A stretch of DNA of 64,000 nucleotides from Stenocarpella maydis (lineage: Eukaryota > Ascomycota > Sordariomycetes > Diaporthales > Diaporthaceae): contig NQMI01000063.1 in assembly GCA_002270565.1 (NCBI GenBank), positions 1 through 64,000 of the forward strand, written 5' to 3'. This document shows, piece by piece, positions 10,799-22,706 of the stretch. Under the pieces are notes generated by a model. It did not search any database, had not been told where the DNA came from, and saw nothing but the letters and a program-made list of their open reading frames with translations. The position numbers and the translations under genes were made by a program. Each line of letters begins with the position of its first letter. Positions within the stretch are counted from its first letter, which is position 1.

Positions 10799-11471
10799 CT
10801 GTCAGACAGCGCATTGCGCCTGCCAACGCGTGGGCTGGGAGTTGCTGGTGTTGACATGGGGCCGGGCCCGTTTCCTGGGCGATTCGATACGTCACTGGTC
10901 AGCCACCCTTTTTCCCCCCACCAGCCTCCCACTTCATCACGCTTATCGGCGTCCGATAAGAGCCCAATTGATGCCACCCAAGGTCCTCAACAATTACTAT
11001 AGTAGTGTAACTGTGCAGACCTCCACAGGCTGCCTGACTGCATGGGTCAACATGCACAAAACAGAGAAGAGAGCCGCCAATCTTGAGTGTTTGCCCTTTC
11101 CCATATTACAATCTTGGCACCGGTGAATGACCGTATGTCACTTAGAGCTACCGGTTTGTACGGAGTAATTGGATACGCTCAAAGTAATTGCGATCTTTCT
11201 AAATGGATATTATCCGCTCCGCTACCACTTGATAGGGATATCAAAAACCAAGGTGAGAAAATAGAAGTAAGGAATCAACAAGAACGGATGCGGACAGGCA
11301 AAAGCATGCAGAATTAGAAAATGACACAGGTATGGTTGTCTGGACTTGAGGCTGGAAATGCAATACTAGGTAGAGTGACTGATCTGCACCCAATGGGGAG
11401 TGCAAATGCAAGAACACTACTTGCCAGCCAGACTTCTGACAGATTGGCCTGCCGGGCGCTGACTTGCCGCC
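10799..11471. other. Spacer; kinesin 5' region
   Basis: About 0.67 kb holding the kinesin promoter and the 3' side of the small J-like gene. It contains one copy of the 8-mer ACGGAGTA (11160-11167) discussed under findings. I see no gene. Confidence 0.5.
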
Positions 11472-11732
11472 TCAAGGTGCCATGAGTGGGTGTTCAGAGT
11501 CGTACCGGCCTCGGCGGGTCTCATCGCAGAGCTGTTTCTCGATCTCTCGAAGCAGTCTACATTGGTCGCAGACATCAGAGTCATCGGCGTCCGTGTCGCG
11601 CAAGAAATCGATTTTCAGGCGGACAGCCTTCCGAATATCGTGAGTTGATGCCGTTGGCGGGAGGCCCAGGAGAGCGTAGTAGTCGACGAAGCCGCCGCCG
11701 CTGCTGGTGGTGGTGTTGGTGGTAGCGGCCAT
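11472..11732 (-). CDS. Small J-domain-like protein lacking HPD
   Basis: A single-exon frame of 86 codons from an ATG at 11732. After an N-terminal T/S/G-rich lead, the sequence VDYYALLGLPPTASTHDIRKA matches helix I and the start of helix II of a J domain. Where the HPD loop should be it has RLKIDFLRDTDADDSD. The end, LCDETRRGRYDSEH, matches helix III/IV (normally ...L.D...R..YD...). So the J-domain scaffold is kept but the Hsp70-stimulating HPD tripeptide is missing. Such J-like proteins in other systems act as adaptors or regulators, as Pam16 does for Pam18. Here nothing else identifies a partner. It could also be a decaying copy of a larger DnaJ gene, though the frame is intact. Confidence 0.6.
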   Translation of the reverse strand: MAATTNTTTSSGGGFVDYYALLGLPPTASTHDIRKAVRLKIDFLRDTDADDSDVCDQCRLLREIEKQLCDETRRGRYDSEHPLMAP

Positions 11733-12718
11733 GATGATCTGATCAAATCGTCAGAGATCTGAAGTATGACCAGCCAGCTTTAATTGGGAGGATGGAGCTG
11801 TTGATTGGTGTACGTAGAATTGCGTGTTCATTCCTGTGTTGCGGATAAGTAGAGACGTTATGGATGCTTCAAGGTGGTAAGGACAGGTACAGGTGGCCCA
11901 TAATGACTGGTTAAGAAGCTCAGAGTCACCGTCAGCCCTTGTGAGCAGTTACCGTCTTTGCAGAATAGGAATGCGTGAGAGAAATTGTGTGAATTTCTCA
12001 CGTTAGTGAACAAAGCTGACTTGTCCACTGCTTTGTCCGTGAGACCGTGACCTATCGGACAAGCAGAGCCTACCTCGAGTGGCTACCGTTCATGGTTAAT
12101 TGTGCCGGCTCAACAGCAGACTTATCGGCTCTGGCCATTGGAGGTGTCCCGTCCATAGTGTCGTGCTGTTGGAGTTGTCCAGACTCTTGAAGAACTGACA
12201 GACGGGTAAAGCCTTTTACATGACACTTTTTGGATGTGTGCTTGAGGCACAGGCTGCCCGTCAGGAAACTGCCTGTGGACCCTGGGTGCATTGCAGGGTC
12301 CACAGACATTGATGAACATTAATTATAGCGTACTACACTACACCATGTGTGAGTGGAAGCCGTCGCCCGGGGGGCGGGGGCGGGGTAGATGTTGTGGTCG
12401 TTGGCTGGGGCGTAACTTCTTTTATATTTTCTTTAATACAGAAGCTTGCCTGCCCCAGGTGCGGCAGGGTCGCAGAGGTCTCAGGCTGCTTGCGGCCTAG
12501 CTCGCGGTCCGGCGGAACGAAATTCAGTGCCAGGGGGTCGTCGATCGGCCCTCACTGGAGTGACACCTTCGTCTTGACGCTGCTTGAAATTTTCACCGCT
12601 GTCAGTCCCATCAACACCCACCTCCATCACCACACAGCTACCCCCTCCAGCCCCGATCGTGCTACATTTGCTCGATCACCTGCATTTGTCGACTCCCCTC
12701 GACAAACCCACCTTTTCA
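11733..12718. other. Spacer and 5' region of RRM gene
   Basis: About 1 kb. The last 150 bases before 12719 are C/T-rich with an ACCCACC-type composition, consistent with a 5' UTR. Open frames across 12291-12771 run through this leader and have no domains. Nothing else seen. Confidence 0.5.
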
Positions 12719-13942
12719 ATGCTATCGCGCATCTTCGCGACAACAACGCGCACTATTGCTCGCATGGCTGAATCCGCCCCCTCCCCCACCGCCGGTGCCG
12801 CCGCATCCAGGTAAATCCATCATCTCTCATCCTCGTCGAGGCTTCTGTCGCGCACCCTAAATCCTGATGCCCAGCACCTTGTTCGTGCTCCAGCCACGGC
12901 TGCGCCCCGCGTCTCAGCATTCCTCAAGGCCTCAAGGCCCAAGGCCCTTGCTGCCACGCTCGGCTGTGCGCGCCACGCCATCCTTCCCTGCCCAGATGTA
13001 CTTGGAGGACCAAATTTGCGCCATTCCATCGCATTTTGGGCGCATGAGTAGAACTGTCCAGTCCAATCTTCACACTCACAATACAATCGCTTCCAATTCC
13101 AAACCTCCTTCCTACCATCTCTACTGCTCAACTACGTGATGCCAGCGACTCCGGCCTTGCCATATGCCCATGCCCACATCTTTTGCTGCTGTGATTGATC
13201 GAAATTAAATTTTGCCCCCAGGACCTTCTCGGATAATGCTACCAAGCCTACCACCGTCTACGTTGGGTAAGTCAAGCTCCAGACACCTCGCAACCGAGCC
13301 CCCACTGATCGATACAGCAACCTGTCATGGTCCACCGACGACCACGCCCTTGAGCGCACCTTTGAGGTCTTCGCCAAGGACGCAAAGGACGACAACCAAG
13401 CCAAGGTCAAGGCTGTGAGTGATCATTTTTCATGATGGAGAACCTTGAAGCGATGGCTGCTGACCCATCGCCAAAGACCGTTGTCATGAGAGACGGCAGG
13501 AGCGCTGGCTTCGGCTTTGTTGAGTTCACCAGCAGCGAAGATGCCAAGGAGGCAATCGAGCAGATGAACAACACCGAGTACGTCCGCACCTCACAATGGG
13601 AGCTACTTTTCGAAGACGCCCCCCCCCTCCCGGTACTCCTGGGGCTGTGTGCTGACGCAAGTTTTTTTTAGGCTTGATGGCCGTACCATCACTGTTCAGG
13701 AGCGGATCCAAAGGTCCGGTGGCTTCGGCAGTGGTCGGGGGCGTGGAGGCTTCAGCCGCGGCGGACGCGGCGGTTACAGCCGTGACGGCGGCTACGGTGG
13801 ACGTGATGGTGGTTATGGCCGTGACAACTACAGCCGCGGAGACTCGTACCGCGGTGGCGGACGTGGCGGCGGCTGGGGACGCGACAGTGGCCGTGACAAC
13901 AGCTACTCGGGCGGCAATGGCAGCCGAGAGGAGCCTTACTGA
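12719..13942 (+). CDS. Glycine-rich single-RRM RNA-binding protein
   Basis: Five exons: 12719-12810, 13222-13266, 13318-13414, 13477-13577 and 13672-13942, 201 residues. All joins keep frame, for example TVYVG|NLSW and NNTE|LDGR. RNP2 is VYVGNLSW and RNP1 is RSAGFGFVEF, so the RRM spans about residues 43-125. The tail is RGG/YGGRDGG-type low complexity, as in cold-inducible glycine-rich RNA-binding proteins, and would bind RNA and promote condensates. Intron 1 is long for this genome (411 nt). The first ATG gives MLSRIFATTTRTIARM, basic, hydroxylated and free of acids, like a mitochondrial presequence. The second ATG (12764) gives MAESAP and a cytosolic or nuclear form. A T-rich acceptor precedes exon 5. 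Confidence 0.85.
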
Positions 13943-14895
13943 GGTGTCTACGACGGAACGAGGGATCGACGTGGCTCTCAGGACCTGACCGGATGAACAA
14001 GAGATGGGCTGTTGAGGGTAGAGCTGCTGAGAGGACGGGGACGACGATTGTTCTGATACGTTTAACTTGCCGAGTCTCATTGGGGCTCCTTACACTCTGG
14101 CCCACTACCACACGACCTGTTCTTGATGTCTTGTATCACCAGGTGGCAGACATGTACTCCTTTTACTCATGAAACACACACAATGTCGTTTGAGCGGCTA
14201 CTGATACCACGAATCACGAGGAGAAAAACGTTGTAATATGGCATGGAATTTTTCGCGCAGGGGGAGAATATGGCTGCATGCAAGTGATCCGGGCGAGTTG
14301 ATACGTGACAAGTCGACGGTTTATGGCCATCCGAAACACGTCGTGATTAATAATTGCCGCTAGATGTTCGCGTACAGTGCAGCTTTGTCACGCCTTAGAC
14401 CTGCAAGCACCCTCCCCAAGTCGCCTACCTAGGTAGATTAATACGCTTTCGTCATAGTCATCGCGGTAGTCCTTGGGGTTTCACCGGCTTAAATATCACC
14501 CAAAAGACAACGTACCGTACATACCTACTTAGTATCGAGGTATGTAGGTAAGTACCTAGGTAGGCTTAAGTGCCAACTTAGTGCCACACTCTCTGCATTT
14601 TAGTATCCGTACATATCAACATTGACTGTACAGGTATGTCAACTAGCGGCGTTCACTGGTCGGTGGGTCCCAGCATGTGAGATGGCAGGCAGTGGAGGAT
14701 GCATGCAGTACTCCCAATGAGGTACCTACACTGCGCTCGGAAGGCGGGCAGGTCAGGGCATCCAGGTACGGCCGCCACACCCTTGCAGCTCCTGTCCTCG
14801 CCCATCCCCCAATCTATGGATTCATACCTGTCACGGGCTACTGTCAGTGCTGCAGCAGGAGTGAGCAGGAGCTGAGCTGGCCCGCCTGGCGCAGA

Positions 14896-14942
14896 AGCCA
14901 CAGAGCCACAGAGCCACAGAGCCACAGAGCCACAGAGCCAGA
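14896..14942. repeat. Tandem 8-mer GCCACAGA, about 5.5 copies
   Basis: The unit GCCACAGA repeats five times exactly, then a partial copy. It lies in non-coding DNA upstream of SET1 and is a simple minisatellite. Confidence 0.9.
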
Positions 14943-15291
14943 GGCAAGCAGGGGCATCGCATTCAGATGCCGCCCAATTCCCATCCCGGACTGACTGACT
15001 GCCTCCCTGAAGGCTAAGAAGAGGGCCGGTCTGGGTTTTGGTCTGTGTTCGCGCGCGCCGCCAGCCTGAGCCGAGCACTGAATCCCTTTCTTCCACCTTC
15101 TTGACTTTTACCCCATCCCCGAAACCACCTTGCCTTCTTTGCGGCAGGGCTCCTTGACCTTCTCAGCTTTGTTACCCGCCCATTATTCTCTTCATTTTCC
15201 ACCTCCAGAAAGAGGTCGACAACCCGTCTGCTGCCTGACCTGCTGTGCAGCCCTTAGTCGCCGAGTTTTCTCAGCTCCCGAGCCCTTCATC

Positions 15292-15319
15292 GGCCAGCCA
15301 GCCAGCCAGCCAGCCAGCC
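15292..15319. repeat. GCCA tetranucleotide microsatellite
   Basis: About six to seven copies of GCCA in the SET1 5' leader region. Confidence 0.9.
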
Positions 15320-15609
15320 CTCCGCAGAAGTCGGATTTCTCCAACGTCACTGGAAACTGGGCCCAAGCAATTTCCCATTCGCCGACCGTCAGCCGCCCCG
15401 GACCAATACGCGCCCAGGCCTCCCTCCCTGCCTCCCTCGCTCCCAAGCAATCGCGTGCTCCCATGCTTGACGCGCGACACCATCGCGATATTACCTTCCC
15501 TTCATCGATCCACCCATGAAAAGGTGTCATTTGCTGCATCAGGAAAGCGAGTTATGATGGTTGGAGGGCGGTGGAAGTGGTGAAGTTTTAGCTGTCGGCC
15601 TAGGACACG

Positions 15610-18600
15610 ATGACTCGCCCTTCGAGTGCGAGCTTCGCGCAGTTCTTCCCCGCGGCTCCCAAGGCGGCCAGGGAGAGGGCGATGGAGCGCGAGAAGGCGA
15701 GACAGGAAGCTACAGAGTCGCCATCGTCTTCCCATCTGGAAAAGACGCTCAATGGTCACCATACCCCCAGCGCGCGACAAGACGATCCTGCCACCTCGAG
15801 ATCCCGCCGGGACACCTCAGCATCAGATCTATCGCGAACCCCCGCTGATGATATCGACAACATCCAAAGGGACATCCCCAATACTGTTGGCTCGGAGACC
15901 TCGAACACAAGCATGACCTCCTCAGTGACCAACGGCTCACTGCGACCCAACGGCATTGCCGCCCCAAAGAGCTCATCCTACTCTCATCTCACCCCTTTGA
16001 CGACCATCGACTCACCGTCAACGGCTACAACCTCGCAACCCCCAAAGTCAACATCACACAACATCTCGCATTCCGACCACACCAACGGATCCGCGATGAA
16101 CCTTGATGGCGCCTGTGACAAGAACCCCACGGTGGACAAGGCCGGCCTCGTACATCGCGTGACGGCTCGAGACCCTTCACTTCGCGTTCAAGTAATCAAG
16201 TCCATACATGAGCCTTCCACCGATCGATCGTCGCGGGACAAGAAGAAGCCAAAATATAAGGAGTTCGGGCTGGTATGTACAAGTCATATATACAACCCGG
16301 CAGAGGGGAGCGTCATCTTCTTGAGTTTTGAACAGCCTGGCTAATAAGTTACTGCGAACAGGAAGATGACGCTCCTCAGCCGGTCGACCCGCGACTTGCC
16401 AAAGGCAGTCGCCTCGACTACATAAATGTCGACTACCACTTGCCCAAGTCTCGCTTGCGCCAGTCACCCTACAACGTGAAGCCATACCCATGGGACTCCA
16501 AGACGTCTGTCGGGCCTGGACCTCCCACCCAACTAGTAGTTTCCGGTTTTGACCCACTCATCACGTTCTCCAAGGTTGCAGCCATCTTTTCCTCGTTTGG
16601 CGACGTCGCAGAAAGCAGCAACAAGATGCACCCCGAAACCGGCAGCTTTCTGGGTTTCGCTACTTTTCGCTTCAAGGACTCCAAGCCAAACCGTTCACGG
16701 CCACACCCAGTCATGGCCATTGATGCCGCAAAACGCGCTGTCAGAAATATGAACGGGAAAAAGATAGAGTCCAACCTCGTCCGGGTCGAATTCGACCCTG
16801 AGGGCAAGAAGAGCCGGCGGATGCTGGAGGAGGTCTTGCATAAGGAACGGGAGAGGTCGCAGCCCGTGATCACGAAACCTATACCCACGGCGCCGAGGAT
16901 AACCAGTATCATCCCAGGGCCGCCCCCGACAGCGCCAAAAGGTCCTGCTGCGTATCGACCGACCCCTGAAGTCCGTCCCTTGCCCGTCGCTCCTCGGGCG
17001 TCGACCCTAATCGAACAAGTACCGGTCGCCAGCCAACTCAAGACCGAGCCATACATCTTTGTCGGCCACGAGTTCGTCCCGGTGATGCCGACGACAATCG
17101 CGCATATGAAGCGACGACTGAAGAACTACCGCTGGGAAGATATTCGCGCTGACAGGCTTGGGTACTACATTGTCTTTCGGGATTCGTCGTCCGGGCGTGC
17201 CGAGGCTGAGAAATGCCAGACGTCGGCAGATGGCACGGCATTCTTCACTTACAGCCTGAACATGAAGTTGCACTTGTTCGGCGCCGAGGGCAAGCCGGCC
17301 GTGAACTCGACGTCGCTGACCTACAAGCGGCGAAGTCGCAGCCCGCCTCGTCGCCCCGTCGTAATCGACCCACCAAAGCGAGATGACAAGGAGCGCACAA
17401 GGAGAGAGGACTTGAGAGACTTGGAAGATGAAAAGCGCGAGCGAGCCAACAACTTTGATCCTGTCAAGGAAGCTGCCGAAGTCGTGCGACGGGAGATGGT
17501 CGAGCATCTCATTAAGCATATTCGACAGAAAGTTGCTGCGCCGAGCCTATTTACGTTCCTCGACCCTGCTAATCATGCTGCAAAACGTCGCAAGTTCGGT
17601 ATCGAAGATCCAGCTGGGGCTAAAACGCCTGCATTCCTCTTCGAGGACACCGAAGAGAAGTCTCCTGCCAGCACGCCCAACTCTCGGGCCGACCCAATCG
17701 AGCGGCGTACCAAACACCTCGATGTTACTGCACTGCCTCGGATCCGTAAGGCAAAGAAGGGCAGCCTCATTCGGAGACCTGGATTTACCGACCCATTTGC
17801 TCGGGAGAGACCAACCTCGCACCGGCCAGCCTTCCGTTCTCTGCATCATCGCTTGCAACACGCTGAAAGCGATGCGGAATCCGAGGATGAAGTCGAGAAT
17901 CGTGACTCTGTAGCAAGAGACACCGAGGAGCCTGAGTCTCGGCCTCGCAGTCGCATGAGCACTGACGAGGATGCTAAAGACGACTTCGGGCAGTGGGGTC
18001 CTGCCGAGGATGACTCCATGACCGAGGCCAGCCTGGCACAAGATGGTCCACTGCCGCGCATTAAGAAGAGGAAGCTGGACCTGCAGGTAGAGACTGCAAT
18101 CAAGCGCCAGAAGAAGAGCGATGAAGAACTCTTCGGGGTGACAATTGATCACATTGAGACCGAGTATCCTCTTCGGGGCGCGTCTGAGGATGTTGTCTTG
18201 GAAGATGCAGACTCCACGGCGGTCCATATGGACGACTCGTCCGTAGCTAAGCAGGAACCGGTCTCAAAGGCTGCAAAGAAGGCTCTTGCTAAGCCTAAGA
18301 AGAAGTCCAAAAAGCAGTTGTTTGAGGAGCGCGAGGCTCTCAAGCGACAGCAGGAAGAGATCTTCGAAGAAGAAGCCGAGAAGAAGTCCGAATCTGTTCA
18401 TCAGTCCACACCGCCTCCGGATCCAGATTTCAAGCCCACGCCGCCGCCTGAGGACCCGGACAAACCCTTACCGGATCCAGCGCTATACCCGGAACATGTC
18501 ACCAAGGCCCTCGCCCTTCCTGCCAACTTCAAGCTCGACATCGAGTCTATGCGGGCTGTGCTACCTGGGGATGGTGACCAACCAAACGTGGCAAAGCTGA

Positions 18601-19535
18601 AGAAGAAGTTCAATGTGGAAGACATCGGCGACCCACAAGCTTGGATTTGGAGACGAGACCGCATCAGGGAATTGAATTCTTGGGACGGTTCTGGAGAAGT
18701 CGTGGGCATTGGAGGCTACTACGTGCCGAACCCGACGGGCTGTGCGCGCACTGCAGGCATCAAGAAGATCCTCAATTCCGAGAAATCGAAGTACTTGCCG
18801 CACCATATCAAAGTACAGAAGGCCCGGGAAGAGCGGGAGAAGGCTGGTAAGGGCGGTAAGGTCAAGGGTGCACTGGCCGAGGTCAGCAACACGAGAGTCG
18901 CGCCCGACCACGTCGCGTCTCAGAGCAACGCCCGCGATACACGTGCCAAACAGCGTGACCACAACTCCTCCCTCGAAAAGACCCAGAAGGTGTTTGGGCA
19001 GGCATCGGACGTATTGCGCTTCAACCAGCTAAAGAAGCGTAAGAAGCCCGTCAAATTTGCCCGCTCGGCCATTCATAACTGGGGACTATACGCCATGGAG
19101 AACATTGCCAAGGACGACATGATTATCGAATATGTTGGCGAGCAGGTGCGGCAGAAGATCGCCGATCTGCGCGAGCAGCAGTACACAAAGAGCGGCATAG
19201 GCAGCAGCTACCTGTTCCGGATTGATGATGACACCGTCATCGATGCGACAAAGAAAGGCGGCATCGCGCGGTTCATCAACCACAGCTGCGCGCCGAACTG
19301 CAAGGCCAGCATCATCCGCGTGGAGGGAAGCAAGAGGATTGTCATTTATGCGGAGAGGGCCATCGCACAGAGTAAGTGGACACCCCGAGGTTTGGGCGTG
19401 GTTGATATTCTTACTGACGGAACCCTCTTAGACGAGGAATTGACATACGACTACAAGTTCGACCGAGAGATGCGCTCGGAGGATCGTATCCCCTGTTTGT
19501 GTGGCACGCCTGAATGCAAGGGCTTCCTCAACTAA
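15610..19535 (+). CDS. set1: Histone H3-lysine-4 methyltransferase, COMPASS subunit Set1
   Basis: Exons 15610-16272, 16362-19371 and 19432-19535 give 1258 residues. Set1 is the catalytic subunit of COMPASS and mono-, di- and trimethylates H3K4 in chromatin at active genes. In order: a disordered S/T-rich N-terminus; an RRM at about 277-375 ([15 protein letters not shown]); a second RRM-like SET-associated segment near 450 ([15 protein letters not shown]); a long acidic/basic linker; the N-SET region at about 940-1000; the SET domain from about 1114 ([20 protein letters not shown], then [11 protein letters not shown], then ELTYDYKF); and a post-[16 protein letters not shown] at the very C-terminus. 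The catalytic NHSC and post-SET cysteines are intact. Intron 2 is 60 nt, a multiple of three with no stop, and lies inside the SET domain; splicing restores [17 protein letters not shown]. Confidence 0.95.
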
Positions 19536-20427
19536 TCCTCCCCCCTCCTGAATCGTCGAGATAGTCACGCAAGTGTCAGGTGTCTTCTCGCATACCCCAG
19601 TGGGAGAAGAACCATGACTTGTTGGGTGCTGGTATGGATGGCGGTATTGATAGGTTGTCGGTCTTGACGTGGATCTCTTGTTGCCCGCTGGTTTAGAGAC
19701 GTGGTTTTTCTTCCGGTTATATACCTGCACTTACTGTTGGCTTTGCATGCCAGCGGGAGAGGGTAAATGCGCCCCCTCTCCACAACAGACTATGGGCTTG
19801 GAAGGGGGGGGGGGACAAGGTTTAAGACCCGCCGAGGGCTTCTCGCAGGTACAGGGGACGTGAAAACATTTTTGGGCTATCACCGTGGGACTACGTAATC
19901 CCAAGTTCACCCGAGCAGAGAAAGATGGGCCCCTCGTGCCAGTGGGCAGGGTGTTCACCCAGCGGTTCTTAGCCAGGCCTAGAGTTATGAAGGCGAGAAG
20001 AGAGAGAGCGCCAGCGCTAAAAGATAATGTGGACAATTAAGCTGCATTCCTTACATAGTGACTCGATGCTTTAGCATTTCGCTTGGAGAAGCCGACGAAT
20101 GTGCCCGGTATGTGATAAGACTGGCTAACACGGGCTTGCTAGCAGCACACGTGAATGCTTAATCCTTGGACTTGTAATGAGCCCATTGCTCGGGGTCCCA
20201 CAGTGTCATTCTGTTCGTGCCGTTGATGTGCCTCTGAGAATGAACGAAATTCGCTTCACGGCGACATAAAGAGCCGTGTAACCGGCCTTGGGTATCACCA
20301 TGAATCCTTAACCTTCAGCCTAGAAAACCGCCTAAGCCGCCCTCCTTAATGTCCAAAGCCAAGCCCTTCCGACCCATGACCTTCCAAAAACGCCGACCAG
20401 ATTTTCAAAGAGCAATACATGAAGCGA
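19536..20427. other. Convergent spacer, no gene seen
   Basis: About 0.9 kb between the 3' ends of set1 and the securin-like gene. It contains a run of about ten G near 19806. I see no supported gene or RNA. Confidence 0.5.
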
Positions 20428-21899
20428 TTATAGGTTCAGCTCCAGTTGGAACTTATCGTCATTCTTCTCAACCGCGCCGAACAGATCATCAGCGCCGCCG
20501 CCGTGGCTCCCGAAGAGACTTCCACCGTCGTCCTCGTCGAGCTTCGGGGTCACATCAAAGATGGAAACAAAGTCGGGCTTTGGGCTCGCGTTATCCCTCG
20601 CGTAGAATGACGGGGTCACGGTTGAGTCGCTTGCCCCACTAGCCGTCCTGGAGAAGACGCGCGACCTTGCTTCGGACCTGCTGCGCACGTGCTGCTGATC
20701 ATTGGTAGCGGCACCGTCCTGGAGGGCGGAGGAGGCACTGCGGCCTTTGCTGTAGCCGATAGTGCTTCTCGAGGCTGCAAGAGCTGCCGTTGATGAGGGC
20801 TTTGGTCTGGAGGTCACCGCTGCGGATGGTGCTGCAGGCCTGGCTCGGGTGGGCTGCATAAAGCTGGGCAACTTTCCCGCGTTGGTAGCTGCCGCAGACC
20901 TTTGGACCAGAGGTTTCCGCTGGAGGTTCTTCGTGGAGGTCGTGGAGAGCGTGGACGCCGTGGATGTGGCCGGTATCCTGCCAGCCATCCCTAATGCTGA
21001 CGCTGCCCGCCTTGAGGTAATGGTTGGAGGGGCTCTTGTCGTTGCGCCGGGTCGAACAAGAGGCTTATCTGCAGCCTCTAGATCCTTGGCAGGCACCACT
21101 ACCCTCTGCTTAGGAGACTCTAAAAAACCAAGATCCCACTTGAAGCCGTGTTCCATGTCTTCCTTGATCTTCGCCTCGGCTTCCTTGTGTCGCCTCAGCC
21201 TGGAGGCCTCCATCTCTCTGTCGAGCCTCGTCATACCATTCTCGTCCTTACGATTATGGTAGTAATCGAAGTGCCCGTTCAGACGGTTATGTGGCTTAAT
21301 CCCGTCGAAGGTAAGGACGCCATCTGGCCAAACGTCAGACTCATACGGGAGGGGCTCCGGTGGCGGCGCATTGGTGTCCGGTTCTGTGGACAGCGGGTCG
21401 GAAGTGACATCCTGGAGGATTTGGAGCTTGGACGAGTCCGCCTTGGATGATGCAGGCCTGTGCCGAGAGACGGTGGTGGGTTTAAGTTGGCTCTTTTCGA
21501 TGTCACCGAGGGCGGGTGTCTTGCCAATCGCCTGCTGCCTCGCCTTGGTGTTTGTTGTTTTGTCGCCGAGCACTGGCCTCTCCGTCCGGGGTTCTACGCA
21601 AATCTTATAAGCAGACCGTATAATTTGATGGCCGTGTCGCCTGCGACTCTTTGAGATTGCTTACCTGCAGGGGTCTGCCACTGTGCCCTGTCTCCCTTTG
21701 TCCTGTTTGCGAGGATACTCTTCCCTCCCAGACCACGCACCACGTTCTCGTCGTTAAGAGGAACCTTCAGAGGTGTCTTTGGGTATCGAGCACTGGGAGT
21801 CTTCGGTTGAAGGGATCTGGCTGTGCCGTGTTGCTTGATGGTAGCATTTGCCTGGTGGATGGAGACCAGGTTCTCTTGGTCTTGGTGTGCTCTCAGCAT
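20428..21899 (-). CDS. Putative securin (separase inhibitor), D-box protein
   Basis: Exons 21899-21665 and 21593-20428 give 466 residues. The 71-nt intron begins GTAAGC and ends GCGTAG, joining QTPA to EPRTERP. Right after the join is RPVLGDKTTN, a textbook destruction box (RxxLxxxxN) of the form seen in fission-yeast Cut2. About 55 residues later EPLPYESDVWPDGVLTF resembles the separase-binding EPLPY segment I recall from yeast Pds1. The rest is disordered, rich in S, T, A and basic residues, with a charged helix (DREMEASRLRRHKEAEAKIKED) and an acidic C-terminus. Securins are poorly conserved outside such motifs. The expected job is to hold separase inactive until APC/C destroys it at anaphase. 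An alternative is another APC/C substrate. Confidence 0.55.
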
Positions 21900-22706
21900 G
21901 GCGACTGATTGATTGAAGTGCTAGCAAGGTACGCTGGCCTGGGGAATAGGGAAATTGGTAATCTCGAGGCTCAGAGGCCTTTAATTAGTCCACCCTCTGG
22001 ATTCGCGCTGGTTCCGTAGGTTCTAATTCGGATGGTTGAAGAATACGGTGCACAGTGTGCTCTGTGTGCATGTGTGTGTTTGTGAAAGTCTGTGTAGAAG
22101 TGGGGGGGGGGCGGACATCAAATTCATACATAGTATTGGAATGACAACCTTTGGGGTGTTTATTGTGTTGTCATAGCAACATGCAGGCAAGCCGTGATGG
22201 GTTGATTACCACATCGGACCCTTGGAGCCTTGGAGCTAGAAACTGCAGGAGGGCGGCATTTGGGTTGGGGTTACAAGCCACGCCTGCCATGGCAGCAAAT
22301 AGGAATGAGCTGGCCAGGGGGAGGGGGTGTGGGCAGGTAATGACGATCCCTGCTCATGAGGGGAGGGGGGTGGTCCCTCGGGGGCCCAAGGCATTGGTAG
22401 GTAAGGGAGTGGTACTTGGGCAGGGTGTTCTTTCAACTTTGGGTGTGGTCTAATGAAGAGAAAGAAGCCCCCTGGAAGGCCAGCGAATCGGCCAGGGGGA
22501 TTATAGAGGGGCAGCTGTCAGTACTATTTCAGACCTCCACCAGACCTGGTCCCAGACCAGTCTGTCACCTTGCCATGCTACTAATACCCAACTGTCCTGT
22601 CGACAGCCTCCTTTCTTCCTGCTCCGAGCCCATCCCATCGACTGTCTTCGCCCCTGCCTTCTCACCTCTTTTTTTGTAGCCTATTAAATTCGCTGCCTTA
22701 TTTACC
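21900..22706. other. Divergent promoter region, securin-like gene / tropomyosin
   Basis: About 0.8 kb between two divergently transcribed genes. It includes a G-rich part (22100-22430) and a pyrimidine-rich leader just before the tropomyosin ATG. No gene is supported. Confidence 0.5.

Larger units (their letters stand above)
13943..15609. other. Spacer with CCTAGGTA palindromes and tandem repeats
   Basis: About 1.67 kb. It holds the 3' UTR of the RRM gene and the long C/T-rich leader of SET1. Two copies of TACCTAGGTA lie at 14426-14435 and 14553-14562; the second is next to related ATACCTACTT and GGTATGTAGG words. Two short tandem arrays follow and are listed separately. No gene is supported. 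Confidence 0.6.

Noticed and set aside
12349..12771. 140-codon frame upstream of the RRM gene
   Set aside because: It reads through the C/T-rich leader and overlaps the true first exon in another frame.
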